A stretch of DNA of 64,000 nt from Nageia nagi (GCA_050084985.1 JBITNC010000001.1:40238001-40302000), one strand, 5' to 3'. Positions 35,592 through 47,600 are shown, counted from the stretch's first letter. Numbers and translations are program-made. The notes: generated by a model not told the origin, from the sequence alone.

Positions 35592-35756
35592 GGTATCTTT
35601 TTGAGAAAAGTCAAAAGATATTTGTACAACTTGCCTATCAACTAGAATAAAGTGTTTAGAATATGTTATTTTTAATGCAAAAGGAACAATGAATAAATTA
35701 TCAAAAAAATATTTTTGAGATGATTCATAGTTCAAAAGATAATATCAAGTAAGCAA

Positions 35757-36170
35757 TGATGATAAAAGAAGATAACAATACAAACCTATGTGGAAAATGT
35801 GTTCTTATGCCAACAATTGAAAATTTTGGAATAAAAAAAGAAACTCTCATAATATAAGATGAATATGAGAGAATGTGTGAATAATTAATGATTGCAAGGA
35901 ATAAATTAATGATGGACCTTATTTCTCAAGAACTTAAATTGGTTGAGAAAATCTAGGTTATGCAAGAACAAGAATTCTCATATCTTAGTGACTACTTATC
36001 ATAAATAAGAAGATAGAAGGAACATGCCCAAAGGTATGCAAAATTACTATTTCAGCATGGGATTAAGTTTTCTCAAGAAGTGTTAATGCCAAAAATGAAA
36101 AAAAGTGAAGGTAAGGATGAACCCTAGATATTGAATTTAGTAGGAGAATGTTCCCGTGCTCCTAAAATAC
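35757..36170 (+). pseudogene. Unrecognised coding-like stretch in element B
   Basis: One frame can be followed for about 135 codons, interrupted only by TAA/TAG that look like former Gln codons (TAA at about 35852, TAG at about 35955). The translation is rich in Met, Glu, Gln, Leu and Lys: LMIARNKLMMDLISQELKLVEKI, then MQEQEFSYLSDYLS, KEHAQRYAKLLFQHGIKFSQEVLMPKMKK. It is helical and partly coiled-coil-like. It lies just right of element C, in the internal part of element B, so it may be a remnant of a B-encoded protein. I cannot assign a family. Confidence 0.4.
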
Positions 36171-38042
36171 AAATCAATATAAATAGATGGTTTATTTATG
36201 TTTAAAATAAAATGTAATAAAAAGTGTTTTATTATAAAATTTTGATCATTCAGAATACTTCAAGTATGATTCTTTTATTTAAAGGAATTACCATGTCCAT
36301 TGCCAAATTTTGTTATTCATGACAAGGAAGAGTGAATAGATCACATCAGAAGTATCATAAGATATTCCTATAAATCAGAGTTTTATTTTTTGTGAAATAT
36401 ATTAATTTAAGATAATTCATTTAGGTGAGAAGAAAAAAAATTTGTGGTTATTTTTACCTATAGTAATGACTACTGTATTTCATAATTAAAGAATTTAAGC
36501 TTGAACTATAGTTTACAAAATATATTTAGTTACAAGAAAATACATAGTTAGAGAATGTGTTTGACAAATATTTTTGTTTCATCAAAAGAACATCTTAAAT
36601 ATTGTAAGATAGAAAGCTTCTCATTGTAATAAATATGAGATAGTTATAGGTATATCTTTATGGGAAATGGTGTAGGAAACCTTTGGATTTATTCATAAGA
36701 ATATGTATTGGGCATTGATATTATTATTTTAACCATATGATTTGGATTTATAAATCCATATTTTAATCTTAAATATAAAAATTATATAATAAAATAAGAT
36801 AATTTGGAGGATCGAGTAATGATTAAAACTAAAAATTATGTGATGATTCAATAGGAGATTAGAAAAGTCATTGATCAATGATCATGATATATAGTATAAG
36901 GGAACTTCAATATGGTTTCTTTATAAAAGACAACATATTTGGAAAGTTAACCTTATAAAATTATTTTGAAATTAATAAAATTTGATGCTTGTTTCATTAA
37001 ATTTATTGAAAATCATGAATTATCTTGCCATTTAATTGTCATACATACATGACATTCTCTAGATTGTTGAGAAAAGTTATGGAAAATTTAGAAGCTAATA
37101 AATTTTCCTATCAAATCCTAGCTTTTATAACTAGAAATTCATAAAAAAGGAAATTTAATAGTTGTATGAGTACTGGTTTTTCTAATTTTTCTTACTTAGA
37201 AGTATGTCTAAGAAATTATAATATATGCTTGTATGATTTAACATTTGAACAAGTAGCAAATCAATAAATGAATGATAATAACCCCTCAAAAAATTCATAT
37301 GAATTATTTTAAGTAATTGATTTTATATGTATATCTTATTTTATGTATTTATGGTTGGATATTCTAGGGTGATTAGATAGTATCCAATTTGAATGAATGA
37401 TTTAATACATGAATAAGAATGGGAATATCTTTGACTTCTCACATGTATATGGGTGAGATAGTTGCTAGACAAAATTCTACATATCATAGTATCAATGAAC
37501 ATTAGATCAATTCACATGTATAAGGGTGAAGTTTTTGACTTTATCACTTCTTAACACATGAAAAGTAATAATATTTTTCTTTTATATGAAAATCAAAGAT
37601 CAAGTGATGATATAATTGAAATATGATTTAGATGATCGGGTGATGGTCATACCAAAATACTATAGCAATTCAAAATGGTTAAGTATGAACCAATAAATAA
37701 TAAATGAGTATGCTTATTAAAGAAAAATCATGGTAATTGTTTGTATAAAAATAAATTCTTCTTAAGATACCGATTGATAGTTGTTCAATATATTGTTGTT
37801 GAAGGAACTTATCTTAACATGTTATAATAGAAGGTAAATCTACAAAAATTTAGAAATTTTCCATTTAAATCTTAGCTTTTTAAGATTGGAAATGTTGTAT
37901 GAAAAAGAAAATAAGTTGTTACAACATCTAATAGGATTATTTTTATGAAATTATTGTGTGTTTAAGATGTATTGGTAATTTTTTTCAATAATTTAATTTA
38001 TTTTGTAACTATGATTAGAACACGGAGGATTGTATTATTCCT
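36171..38042. other. Internal region of element B, right part, with a degenerate duplication
   Basis: AT-rich and without a convincing frame. Segments around 36800-37180 and 37620-37920 share a run of motifs in the same order (GATGATCG/GGATCGAG..TGATG, TTTAGAA.CTA/TTTCC, then TCTTAGCTTTT or TCCTAGCTTTT followed by GAAA), suggesting an old tandem duplication with a period near 0.75-0.8 kb. Nothing here looks like gag or pol. Confidence 0.4.
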
Positions 38043-38051
38043 AAGGGGGAG
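38043..38051 (+). promoter_or_regulatory. Polypurine tract of element B
   Basis: AAGGGGGAG sits two bases before the 3' LTR start (C/T)GTAACAACCCC, the classical context of this LTR type. Confidence 0.6.
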
Positions 38052-38053
38052 TA

Positions 38054-39652
38054 CGTAACAACCCCATTATGTTTGTATTTTATGTGGTAGTATGTGTAGC
38101 CATATTTGTATTTTGTGTGATATTACATGGCATTGGATAATGGTGATATTGATATGAATTAATTTCATAGATGAATATGATATTTTGTTCTGAATGAATT
38201 GATGTTAGCTAGGAGTTGTTGTTTTTAGTAAGAGCAAGTGTACTAGAGTTTGATTAGCCATTAGAAGAGGAGGTATCACTAAGGAAATATTAGAGACATA
38301 TAAGAAAAGATGTTCAACTAATTAAAAAAGGTAAAGATGTGTTTGAAAATATTTAGACTACCATATTCTATATACATCTCTTTGTGTGTATGTATGTATT
38401 AAATATAAATATAATATGTTTATATATTAAAAATAATATTATATTGATAATACAATAACAAAATTGGTATACAATAGATAGATATTAGGCATTTAAAGTT
38501 ATATCAATTTTATCTTTAAATGTATCTAATACTTTCTAGGGATATAAAATATTACCCAATATAAAAATAAAAAGAGAATAAATATTTATTACCTAAGAGG
38601 TAGATCAATGGTATAAATAGTTATTACATTTACCCTTTTATCCTTAAATAATTTTAAAAGGATGGATAAATTTTGTCCCATGTGGAGTAATATTATTCCC
38701 AACTATAGAACCTTTTTCCCTATTCAATAATTTGCAAAAATTATTGAAGATCAAAGAATCCACTTGTTCAACTCCATATTTTTTTGAAAAGTCCATGGTG
38801 ATGCAAGGTAGAATAATGAATAGTATTTTAAATGGAGGTAATGTTCAAATTTATACTATTTATAGAGACTCTTAAATAGTACCTCATATTGGATTTATTG
38901 ACAATATATTTGGCTATAAATATGAGATCCCTTCATATAAAAACAATCATATTCATGAAAGAAGAGACAAAGGAGAAAGCTTGAAGAAATTTTACTCTAT
39001 TAATATTTTGTCCAAGTTGGATTCCTTTAATTATTGGTTTTCTCATGTCTTGATAATTATGACAAGGAATTCAAAAACACACAAGTGTTTTATTTATTTT
39101 TCTAGAGTTGTGAGAATTGTTTGTGTTGAAATTTATTGTGGTTTAACTAGAAGATGTGAATACTATTAGAATTCAAATTATATAAACTTTTCCAAATGAG
39201 CTAGTATTTTAACATAGGTTTTATACATATATTTCAAATTAGTGTCCAAAATCATGAAAACATAACTTGAAATGTGGAAGTTATAGCTTCTAAAATATGA
39301 CTATTCTACTTGAGACAATTTAAATGTAGACATAATTTATGGTTATTTATACATACATTAAATGGAGTAGTTATAAAAATATAAATCAGTTTAAATTTGA
39401 TTATAACATTTTATATATAATTATTTTTCTACAAACTAAAATGATTATTAAATAGAGTAGTAGAAATAAAGTTATAAACTTTATATTTAGAAAAACCACT
39501 TAATGAATAATGTAACAAAATTAAGTCATAATTAATAGTTGTTGGTAAAGAGATCTAAATTAAGGTTTATTTTTATCCAAATGAACTAAAATTTTGAGAG
39601 GACATTATATGCATCAATATTATTCTACATTTCAAAAATATTGTAAAAATAA
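38054..39652 (+). repeat. 3' LTR of element B (right end missing)
   Basis: It matches 16149 onward for about 1.6 kb. The initial T of TGTAACAACCCC has become C. The alignment stops abruptly after AAAAATAA at 39652, while the 5' copy goes on for another half kilobase. Either the end was lost, replaced by the unrelated sequence from 39653, or the 5' copy expanded by tandem duplication. Confidence 0.6.
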
Positions 39653-40788
39653 GTATGCACCAAAATTCATGCTTGAAATGCATTAATATACATAAATGAG
39701 TTAGTAACACACATAAACCTCAATTCTACATAACATATATTTTTCTTAATTTTGATGATACAAGATTATAGTAAAGGTATGCTTCAAACCTTGAATTATG
39801 GTTCAAGAATTGAGTATAATGCTAATGAAACCTAAATGCATCTAAACAAGGTAGGGATACATCTAATTTAGGCCCCTTAAGGCACCTAAATGAGTTTAGA
39901 GTGAGTTTCCTAGCTCCAAATTGCAATGTGAGCCCTCCAATGTCCAATAAATGTAGATAACAAAATTAGGAATGCCTATTGTACAAAGTGTGTATGCCTA
40001 TATGTTCTTTTGAAAATTTAAATGGTGCAATGAAATAATCTAAGTTGATATTTACAAGTATTTAAGAAGTTTAATAATAATTATGTTTCAAATGCTAATA
40101 AGGTTAAAGATCCTTAGATCTCTAAGATACAAAGATACCCACAAGGCTAATAATGTGCTTAAACCATCAATCAATGTATGTATGGATAAATACTTGAAAT
40201 TCAATGGATGGAATGAAATTTATAATGGATTTAGCCTAAAAATATGCTAAATTCAAACTTGCAAAGACCTTAAAACATACACCAATATTTACAATATAAC
40301 ATGAAATTCACCACAAGAATGTTGCTACAATATATGTAGCATGAGGATCATGAGCTTGGGATTGTAAGAAATCCTTCAAAAGCTTCAAAACCTTGAATTA
40401 TCCTTCAAACCCTTGAGTAATATTGGAGAAAATGTGAGCATAAAATCATAAGTGTGTAATTGAATAATGAGTTAGAGAGAAAATTCTAATTTTGCATTGT
40501 GTTATATACCTCTTTTACAATTTATGTTCAATATGTCTAGATATCCTCTTTTGCACTTTATTTAACTTTTAAGTTATTTTAGCTCCTTTTGATGTACTTT
40601 AGCTTTTTAGGAAATATTTAGCTCTTTAGAATATTTGTTTTTTAATCATTAATACTTTATAAATTAGGCAACATTATGAATTAAGAATATCAATGCAATT
40701 AATCCATTTTATTCAAAATGTTTGTTTTCTTTTGGTATCTAAATTTTACCCTTGTTGGAAAAAGTCTTAAAAAAAAGACTTGGTTCAA
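39653..40788. other. Unassigned AT-rich sequence
   Basis: It begins at the abrupt end of the element B LTR. No reading frame, terminal repeat or RNA gene is visible. It could belong to another element whose ends I cannot see. Confidence 0.4.
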
Positions 40789-40838
40789 CACACACACACA
40801 CATTTGTGTGTGTGTATGTGAATGTGTGTGTGTGTTAT
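40789..40838. repeat. Palindromic (CA)n-(TG)n microsatellite
   Basis: ACACACACACACACA, a short TTT centre, then GTGTGTGTGT and further TG-rich text to 40838. The CA and TG runs are complementary, so a single strand could fold into a perfect hairpin of about ten base pairs. Confidence 0.85.
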
Positions 40839-40937
40839 GTAATTATTTAGAATATTATAAAAATTTGAACAAATATGCATAGAAGTTCGAATGTACTTTT
40901 TGACAATTTGATCCCTAAACAATGTATTTGTTGAGTA

Positions 40938-41310
40938 AAAAAGAGTAAAATTTGAACCAAATTATATAATATTTGATGCTTACCAAACCTATGCAAAGTT
41001 GTTCATGACATGTTTCAAAGAATTGTAAAGTTTAAACCAAGTAATATAGTATTTGAAACCTACCAAACCTTTGCAAAGTTATTCATGAAGTGTTTAAAAA
41101 AAGAAAAATTTGTACCAATTTATATAGTATTTTACACCAACCAAACCTATGCAAAGTTGTTCATGAAGTAGAACTTTGAATCACTTATATAGTATTTGAT
41201 GCCCACCAAACTTATGGAAAGTTGTTCATGAAGTCAAACTTTAAACCACTTATATAGTATTTGATGATTATTTATGCCAAACCTACACAAAGTGTTTTGT
41301 GAAGTAGTAA
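40938..41310. repeat. Five-copy degenerate tandem array
   Basis: Five units of about 65-83 bp share, in order, TTTGAACCA, TATA(T)AGTATTTGATG, CCAAACCTATGCAAAGTTGTTCATGA. They differ by point changes and small indels, and the last unit has an insertion. It is not coding. Confidence 0.75.
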
Positions 41311-43369
41311 GGACATAGATTTACTAGTAAGCATGTAGTATTGCTAAAAAAATTTAAATTTGAACTTTTGCATTTGAAAAAATTGAAATATTGCATTTTG
41401 AACTTTGGAATAATTTGAAACTTTTTATCTTAAAAAAAATTAGAATTTTTAAATAGAAAAACTTTGGAATTTTGAAGGTGTTACCCTCCTCAAACAATAT
41501 TATGTTGATCAATGCAGACAATACAAGATTGTTCAAAAAAGGTAAGGTTGTTTGTGTATTGTGAAGATTTTGCACATACCCCAATTTAATATTTTGAATA
41601 ATATAATAGGATTTTTTAGTAAACAAATAGCAATTTTGGGAAAAATTGGACCATAAATGTAAGTTGATATAGCAATTTTAGCATAAAATAGTCGAAATAA
41701 ATTAAATAATAGTCAAAATTTACCATTTCTTAACTCATTTTAACCATTTGGCAAGTGTGAATTTTAAGAAGACATATCAATTGACCATGATGGAAAACGA
41801 GGCACCTTGAGATATCACTAGCATTGGACAAACATGCCCTGGACTTTAGGTAGGCATTCCAACTCTTAGTTATGAATTTTTTATAATTTTGAAGGGTTTT
41901 ATGCATTTTTTGACCAAAGTTAGTGCAAATTTTAAAATTTATTCATTTTGGTTGAAATGCTCTGATATGGTAGTATAAATTTATGTATTTCATGCCTAGA
42001 ACACAAGCAAAACAATCCCATATCTAAATTTATCATAGTTTGTAAGAATTAAGAAAACTAAGTTTCCAAAAAAAAAAAGGGGTTTTTAATTTCAATTTTT
42101 GCTTATTTTGTTCAAATAGGGTGCTAGATCTGAAAATGGATCGATACCCACCAAGTGTTTTTACCCCCACTTAGGCTCCCATGGCTTTTGAATCATTAAA
42201 AATGGGAAAAAATAAAGATTTTATTCATTTTTGAGCTTTTAGGGCTAAGGTGTAGTGCCATTGCACCTAGTAGCTAGGTGCACTGCATCCCATGCTAGGT
42301 GCATTATGCCTAGGCCATAAGCACCCACACACACTTTGCTACACCTACAACTTAGATTTTTATTCTAATTTGCTTATTTTTCATGTTTTTGGCCTACAAC
42401 TTACCTCTAAAATGGGATTTATCACTTTTTAACCAAATTTAACCCTATGTAAACAAGATTTGATCCTTTTTTTTTTTCTAAATTCATCTAATTTTGCAAG
42501 AATTTGCTCAAACTTGTCCAAAAATATGATTTTAACAATTACACTTAAAAAAATATTACAATTTTATTATGAATGCTCCATAAATATTGTTATACTATCA
42601 CTTAAGACTTTGAATGTTGGAATTGTACTCATAATGTCGGATTTTATTTAAGCTTGTGAGTTAGTAATTGTAAAATTGTAATTTCTTGCATTTCTCTTAC
42701 AATACTATCATGTTTTTGCAAAAGGTAACATTTATAAATATATGAAATGATAGTTGTATGCTTTTTTAATCATTTAAATAGTTGGATAACTATGTATAAG
42801 TGTGTTCACTAAGCATGAAAATACAATTTTTGCAATGAAACAAATAGTAAGCATGTTAGATAAAAATGCATTATAGCCAAATTATGAAATTGTTAAGCTT
42901 GTAATTTTGCCTAAACATGCAATGTAGTTTTTTAAAATATTTAGGAACATGATTGACTTGTTTAATGCATTGAAATTAACATGTTTCTAGTATCATGATG
43001 TTGGATTCATGTTGCCCTAGTATACACTGTGATGTATTATGTGATAATAAAATCATGAACTATTTTATAAGTTAGGTTGCTTAGTTTAGACAAAGTGAAT
43101 GCAGCTATAAGAAACAAATTGATTAGTAAGAACATAATGGGTGACTCACATCACAACATCACACACAAGGTGAACACAATGATACAATGAAGGCACAATA
43201 AAGAGCACATCATAACTTTTGCAAGTTTGAATAAAATTTTATATATTCTTATAAAATGTTTTGAATATCATAACACATGACTAACACTTTTTTTTTTTTT
43301 TTTTAAACAACCTAATGAGATGTTATTCATGTGACACCACTTTAACAATTTATGGGTTGAGCTCCAATG
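41311..43369. other. Unassigned sequence with short CTAGGTGCA motifs
   Basis: No convincing gene; the 90-codon minus-strand frame at 41354-41626 and the 63-codon plus-strand frame at 42460-42651 are low-complexity AT frames. At 42262-42282 there is a perfect inverted repeat, TGCACCTAG-TAG-CTAGGTGCA, with a further CTAGGTGCA at 42295-42303. A T run of about 16 lies near 43290. This part is somewhat richer in G and C around 42120-42340. Confidence 0.4.
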
Positions 43370-44577
43370 AGATATTTTAAAGATAGGGTGGATGTGGCTT
43401 CATAGTATGGCTTGGCCTATACTAGTATGATACATAAGATGGTGGAAAGTTTGGGTTATGTGATAGCTTTATGCGAGAGTTGGATCATACCACCAACACT
43501 TTTCACTTACCAATTGGTGAATGCATGATGAATCTTGAGGATGTATGAAGGATCATATGGATATTGATTAAAGGTTCCCTAGTGATCAAACTAGTGGATG
43601 AGGATGGAAGAGAGGTGGAAGCTATTCAAATAGTGGGTTGACACTGTCACTAGCTGAGATGGGTTTAGGTGGCTTTAGCTATGAGTATGCATATAGATAC
43701 AATCTCATTAACATTGTGACCTAATTCATGATGATTTTAACATCAAGATTCATTTTACCAAATTATTTTACATATTGATTTCCCTAGAAGTTATGGTATG
43801 TTCTTTGAGATATGTGGGAGGATACAATATTAATTTACTTAGATCCAACATTTCTATCTTAGTTATACCATGAGCTATGGGAGGTGGTAGAGAGTATCCA
43901 TACATGGGCATGTTATTATCTATTCCTATAGATCTAGGGATAGGAACATATTATAGTGGTAAGATCCATATGCCTACCTTTTAATATTCATCATAAGGAT
44001 GCATTGGTATTTTAGGACTTAAGAATGACATATCATATATGATGAGTTGGGGATAACACCATGATTAAAGGGGAGGTAAAATTGGTGGATGGTAGGTAGA
44101 ACACTACAAAAAGATATTCAAATAGTTATGACTTGTAAATATGATTTGGAGACCCTACAAGGGTGGTCCATGATGGGTTGATGATAGATTACACATTACA
44201 TGTGTCAAGTGATAAAGATGGATGAGGAATTGCTAAGGTGAGTTTGAGTACTTTGAGTTTAATAGGATGACTCAATAGTTTGGATAGGTTCAAGATGCAC
44301 CTCTTAATCCATAGGTATACAACAAGGTCAATGGTAGAAATGGAATACTTTGACCTCAATACCATGAGCTATATTGTGAACTCAATAGTAATGACAAGGT
44401 TGAGCTTATAGCTATGTAGGATGATGTAGGTGTGATAACAACTTAGAACACATTGTGGAGAACTTAGCACTTGGAGGAGGTTGAGGAAGAGGTGGAAAAG
44501 GAAAAGCCCCTTCATAGGTGGGTGATATAGATACATAGGTCCCCTCAATGAGATGATAGATACCCATAGCATACTTT

Positions 44578-44753
44578 CTATTTCCAATGGGTGGAGCAAA
44601 TGCATGGAGGATTGTAGAGTTAGAGTGAGAATTAGCTAAGAGCCAACATTAACAAAAGTAGAGTCCTATTTCCAATGGGTGGAGCAAATGCATGGAGGAT
44701 TGTAGAGTTAGAGTGAGAATTAGCTAAGAGCCAACATTAACAAAAGTAGAGTC
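44578..44753. repeat. Perfect 88-bp tandem duplication
   Basis: Positions 44578-44665 and 44666-44753 read identically, starting CTATTTCCAATGGGTGG and ending AAAAGTAGAGTC. In a region where all other repeats have diverged, identity over 88 bp points to a recent duplication, or to an assembly artefact. Confidence 0.9.
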
Positions 44754-44758
44754 ACCAA

Positions 44759-44888
44759 TGTGAGTAGGAGAGTCAACAATGGGAGGCTAAGATCCATTAA
44801 AGAGAGTAGGAAAGCCAATAATGAGAGCAAGAGCTTTATCAAAGAGAGTAGGAAAGCCAACAATAAGATCATGAACTTTGCCAAAGGG
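44759..44888 (+). repeat. 42-bp tandem repeat, three units
   Basis: Units start (A)AAGAGAGTAGGAAAGCCAA and repeat every 42 bp (14 codons). In the plus-strand frame they encode KESRKANNESKSFI-like units. The first unit is more diverged. The hydrophobic minus-strand frame here (44720-44905) is only the reverse reading of this repeat. Confidence 0.65.
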
Positions 44889-44900
44889 TGAAAGAGTTGA

Positions 44901-46379
44901 CTCATATAATTAATAGCATGAGCTAATGAGTAGAGGACCTACATAGATGATTAGAGCATTTGGATAGGTGGGTGAGGATATATGAGGTTGAGTTTATAAG
45001 GAAAATTATTTCCCTCCAGACATCCTAGTGATCTCGTGCACATAGAGTGAATCATATAGGTCATATAATGTGTCCAATAGTTTGCATTTAGTGACTTGTT
45101 TGCATGCCATATCCTATCCATAGGATAGGGATACACATACAATAGTGAGGAATTAGGGTACCTCCCATTTTTTATCTAGGTATCATGATAGATCTACTTC
45201 ATCCTCTAGAGAAAATTGCTACAAGATTCATAATTTTGAGATGGTATGATATTAGTTGTTTAGATGACCTAGGCATATTATAATACATAGGACACATATA
45301 TGATGCATATCATAAGGTAAATTTTTGTAATATTCTCTTAGATTTTTATATATGATATTGTGATGGATTAGGCCACATTATATATGTACATGCAACATAT
45401 TTTTTACATGATGTGTTTATGAATGCTCTTGTATACTTATAGTCTATATATTTTGAGATGTTTATGGAAAGTGATGGTTGTAATTTGATGCATGCATATA
45501 TTATTATGATGTATTTTTTGAGATTATTATGTATTATGTACTTTAAATTTTGTTTTGAAATGTATTATTTTTATGTTTTAAAAGGAATCAAAACATGATG
45601 GGTATTATGTAGGATTTTTGGGACTGCTTCCATTTTCATATGTTGAATGGGCCCTTGATCTTCACATTTTATGAAATAATATGAAGAAATACCATTCAAT
45701 AGTCCTAAACAATGATGAGATACAATGACATAATAAATAATTTGTAATAATTAAATATAATGGATGGATATGATAATCAAAACAAATAGGTTTAGAACCA
45801 ACTTCCATGTGAATGTGTAATACGTGCTCTAGCTCCAACTAGACTAGGTAGGGTATGTTATCTAACATTTCTATGACCTTTATGAATGTGTTAAGAGAAT
45901 AAAACAAAAGTTGAACCAATCAAAATGAGTGATGATAAACATGCCAAGTGATATTAGGAGATGAGTGACTATTGATTCTCATATCCCCAAAAAATGTAGG
46001 AAATACTAAAAGTGAGATACCATTTGAGTATCAAATATTTAATATCAAGATCAAGCTTGATAAAATAAAATAAATAATGTTTAAAAATAGATCCGCAAAG
46101 CTACTTAATATATCCTAGAGAGGGATCATTTATATATGTGCATATAAAATGAAAAGTGAAAGCAAAAAAGACTTACACTTTATGATGAAATGATGACAAA
46201 TTAGAAAGATGAAAAAGGGACAATGATAGAATTACATGGTAATTAAGAGCATTATTTTTTAACATTTTTTATCTATTTAAGAATCAAATATATGGAAAGA
46301 AATAAAATCAAGCCCAAAAAAAAGAGAAGAAATAACCTTGCCTTCCTCTATACATGAAATGATCAAAGATGTATGATGT
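44901..46379. other. Unassigned sequence between the PMD pseudogene and element D
   Basis: No convincing frame. The part next to 46380 lies downstream of the element D integrase, so it should contain its 3' untranslated region, polypurine tract and 3' LTR. I could not find a match to the sequence at 59947-61185 that would define an LTR. Confidence 0.4.
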
Positions 46380-46389
46380 TGATCAATTC

Positions 46390-47600
46390 AGCTTCCTCAA
46401 CCCCTTCCAATGTAGCTAAATGATATGCCCTTGAGCTAAATTATTTATTGATCGCATAAGGGCCTTACTAGTTAGGAGCAAACTTATTTGATAGAACCCA
46501 CCCTTAGTGATAATTTTATTGATTCTCCTTGATAAATATGTTACTAATTTGAAATTGTCATGGTTTTAATATATTGCTATATATATTTTAAAATAATTTT
46601 GATATACTTTAAAATGCTCCAAAATATTAACACAACTCTCATCTAGTAAAACCAATTGATCTAAGATTACTATCTTATCCTTAGGTTCTAGTAATAGATC
46701 TTATAAGTGAATCTGTAAACATGGGATCTCAAGTTCTAAAGGCATGACTACTTTGACCCCATAAACATGTGAAAACAATGTTGCACTTGTAGGAGTTTTA
46801 ATGCTAATTCTATATGCCCATAGTGTAAGAGGTATCTAACTATACCAATCCTTATGAGATATGCTAACTATTTTCTTGAAGGATACAAATTATTATTTTA
46901 TTTGTTTCTTCCACTTTCCTATTACCCTAAGGATAGTAAGGCATATAAAACATGTGTTTCATTTTATATCTATAAAAAAAGATTTGCATGTCTTTATTTT
47001 TGAAATTAAAACTATTATCTAAAACATTTCTTATAGTTATGCCAAATCTACTAATGATGTTATGCTCTATGAATTCAACAATTTTAGGACCTTTAGTAGA
47101 TGTCATGGATGCTACCTTTATCCATTTTATGAAATATTCAATGGTTGTAATTATGAAATTATGTCCTCCTGATGAGGGTAGATTGAATTGACCAATTAAG
47201 TCAAAGCACCATCTTGAGAATGAACACATGTCTTGAATGGGTTGTAATGATTGAGAGGGTGTATGCATAAAATTTGCATGTTGTTGATATTTTACACACT
47301 TTTTGATATATTCATAAAAATTTCTCTCCATAGTAGGCCAATAGTAACCCATCCTAATCAAGTATTTTGCAATGGAAGAACCACTACAATGTCCTCCATA
47401 GGTGCCATCATGAAAATTATACATTGCAATTTGTTGATCCAACCATTCTAAGACTATAATGAGAAAACCATTTTATCCCCTCCTATACATGATATCCCCT
47501 AGGATTTTGTATTTTATGGATTTCTTATTAAACTATCATTTTTGTCCTACAGACATGGTGAATGATAAGTTCTTCCATTTAAGAGTCTTTGTATTAATAG
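46390..47600 (-). pseudogene. Element D integrase
   Basis: A 171-codon open part (46927-47442) has the zinc module (GGHCSGSSIAKYLIRMGYYWPTMERN, then KKCVKYQQH, where the usual C-x-x-C reads C-V-K-Y, so the second Cys is Tyr) and the core start (FDLIGQFNLPSSGGHNFIITTIEYFIKW, first Asp). The second Asp is in VLDNSFNFKNKD. The third block follows a stop (PYYP, TAG, GNRKVEETNK with the Glu). C-terminal text (ITKGGFLSNKFAPN..GPYAINK) near 46460-46500 keeps a GPY motif. This sequence is close to the Tat type. Confidence 0.85.

Larger units (their letters stand above)
22898..35596 (+). mobile_element. Element C: Tat-like Ty3/gypsy retrotransposon with archaeal-type RNase H before RT
   Basis: About 12.7 kb (22903-35591), flanked by GGTAT (22898-22902 and 35592-35596), a probable target duplication. 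The LTRs are about 1.25 kb and start TGTATATCC. Internal order on the plus strand is gag, protease, archaeal-type RNase H, RT, gypsy RNase H, integrase, then a 3.4-kb extra ORF. An archaeal-type RNase H is the hallmark of the Tat lineage, but in well-known members it follows the gypsy RNase H. The element sits inside element B. The LTRs are considerably diverged, and every coding part is broken by stops, so it is old and dead. Confidence 0.8.
16149..39652 (+). mobile_element. Element B: old long-LTR element without recognisable gag-pol, hosting element C
   Basis: Two related long repeats, 16149-18327 and 38054-39652, are in direct orientation. Both start (T/C)GTAACAACCCC, a typical plant gypsy LTR start. 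A PPT-like AAGGGGGAG sits at 38043-38051 and a degenerate tRNA-Met-type primer site at about 18338, so they behave as 5' and 3' LTRs. After removing element C the internal region is about 7 kb. I cannot recognise gag, RT or integrase there, so B may be a large non-autonomous derivative or simply decayed beyond sight. The 3' LTR looks cut short at 39652, and no target duplication could be confirmed. Confidence 0.65.
43370..44900 (+). pseudogene. Plant mobile domain (PMD) protein pseudogene
   Basis: Three blocks of the PMD family appear in order. First, GLAYTSMIHKMVESLGYVIALCESW at about 43409-43480. Second, TNTFHLPIGECMMNLEDV at about 43491-43545, the typical W..ethtFHLP.GE.titLeDV segment, in a frame shifted by one base. 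Third, LYHELWEVV then TWACYYLFL and EHI at about 43861-43940, where TAG replaces expected Gln and Trp. PMD proteins occur both as cellular genes (MAIL1/MAIN type) and inside plant transposons; which applies here is unclear. From about 44450 the frame becomes charged and repetitive, with an 88-bp duplication and 42-bp repeats. Stops and at least two frameshifts make it a pseudogene. Confidence 0.7.

Noticed and set aside
41354-41626. 90-codon minus-strand frame
   Set aside because: Its composition is that of an AT-rich low-complexity frame (Ile, Asn, Lys, Phe) without any conserved block.
44720-44905. 61-codon minus-strand frame with strongly hydrophobic repeats, looking like a membrane protein
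   Set aside because: It is the reverse reading of the 42-bp repeat in the PMD pseudogene tail.
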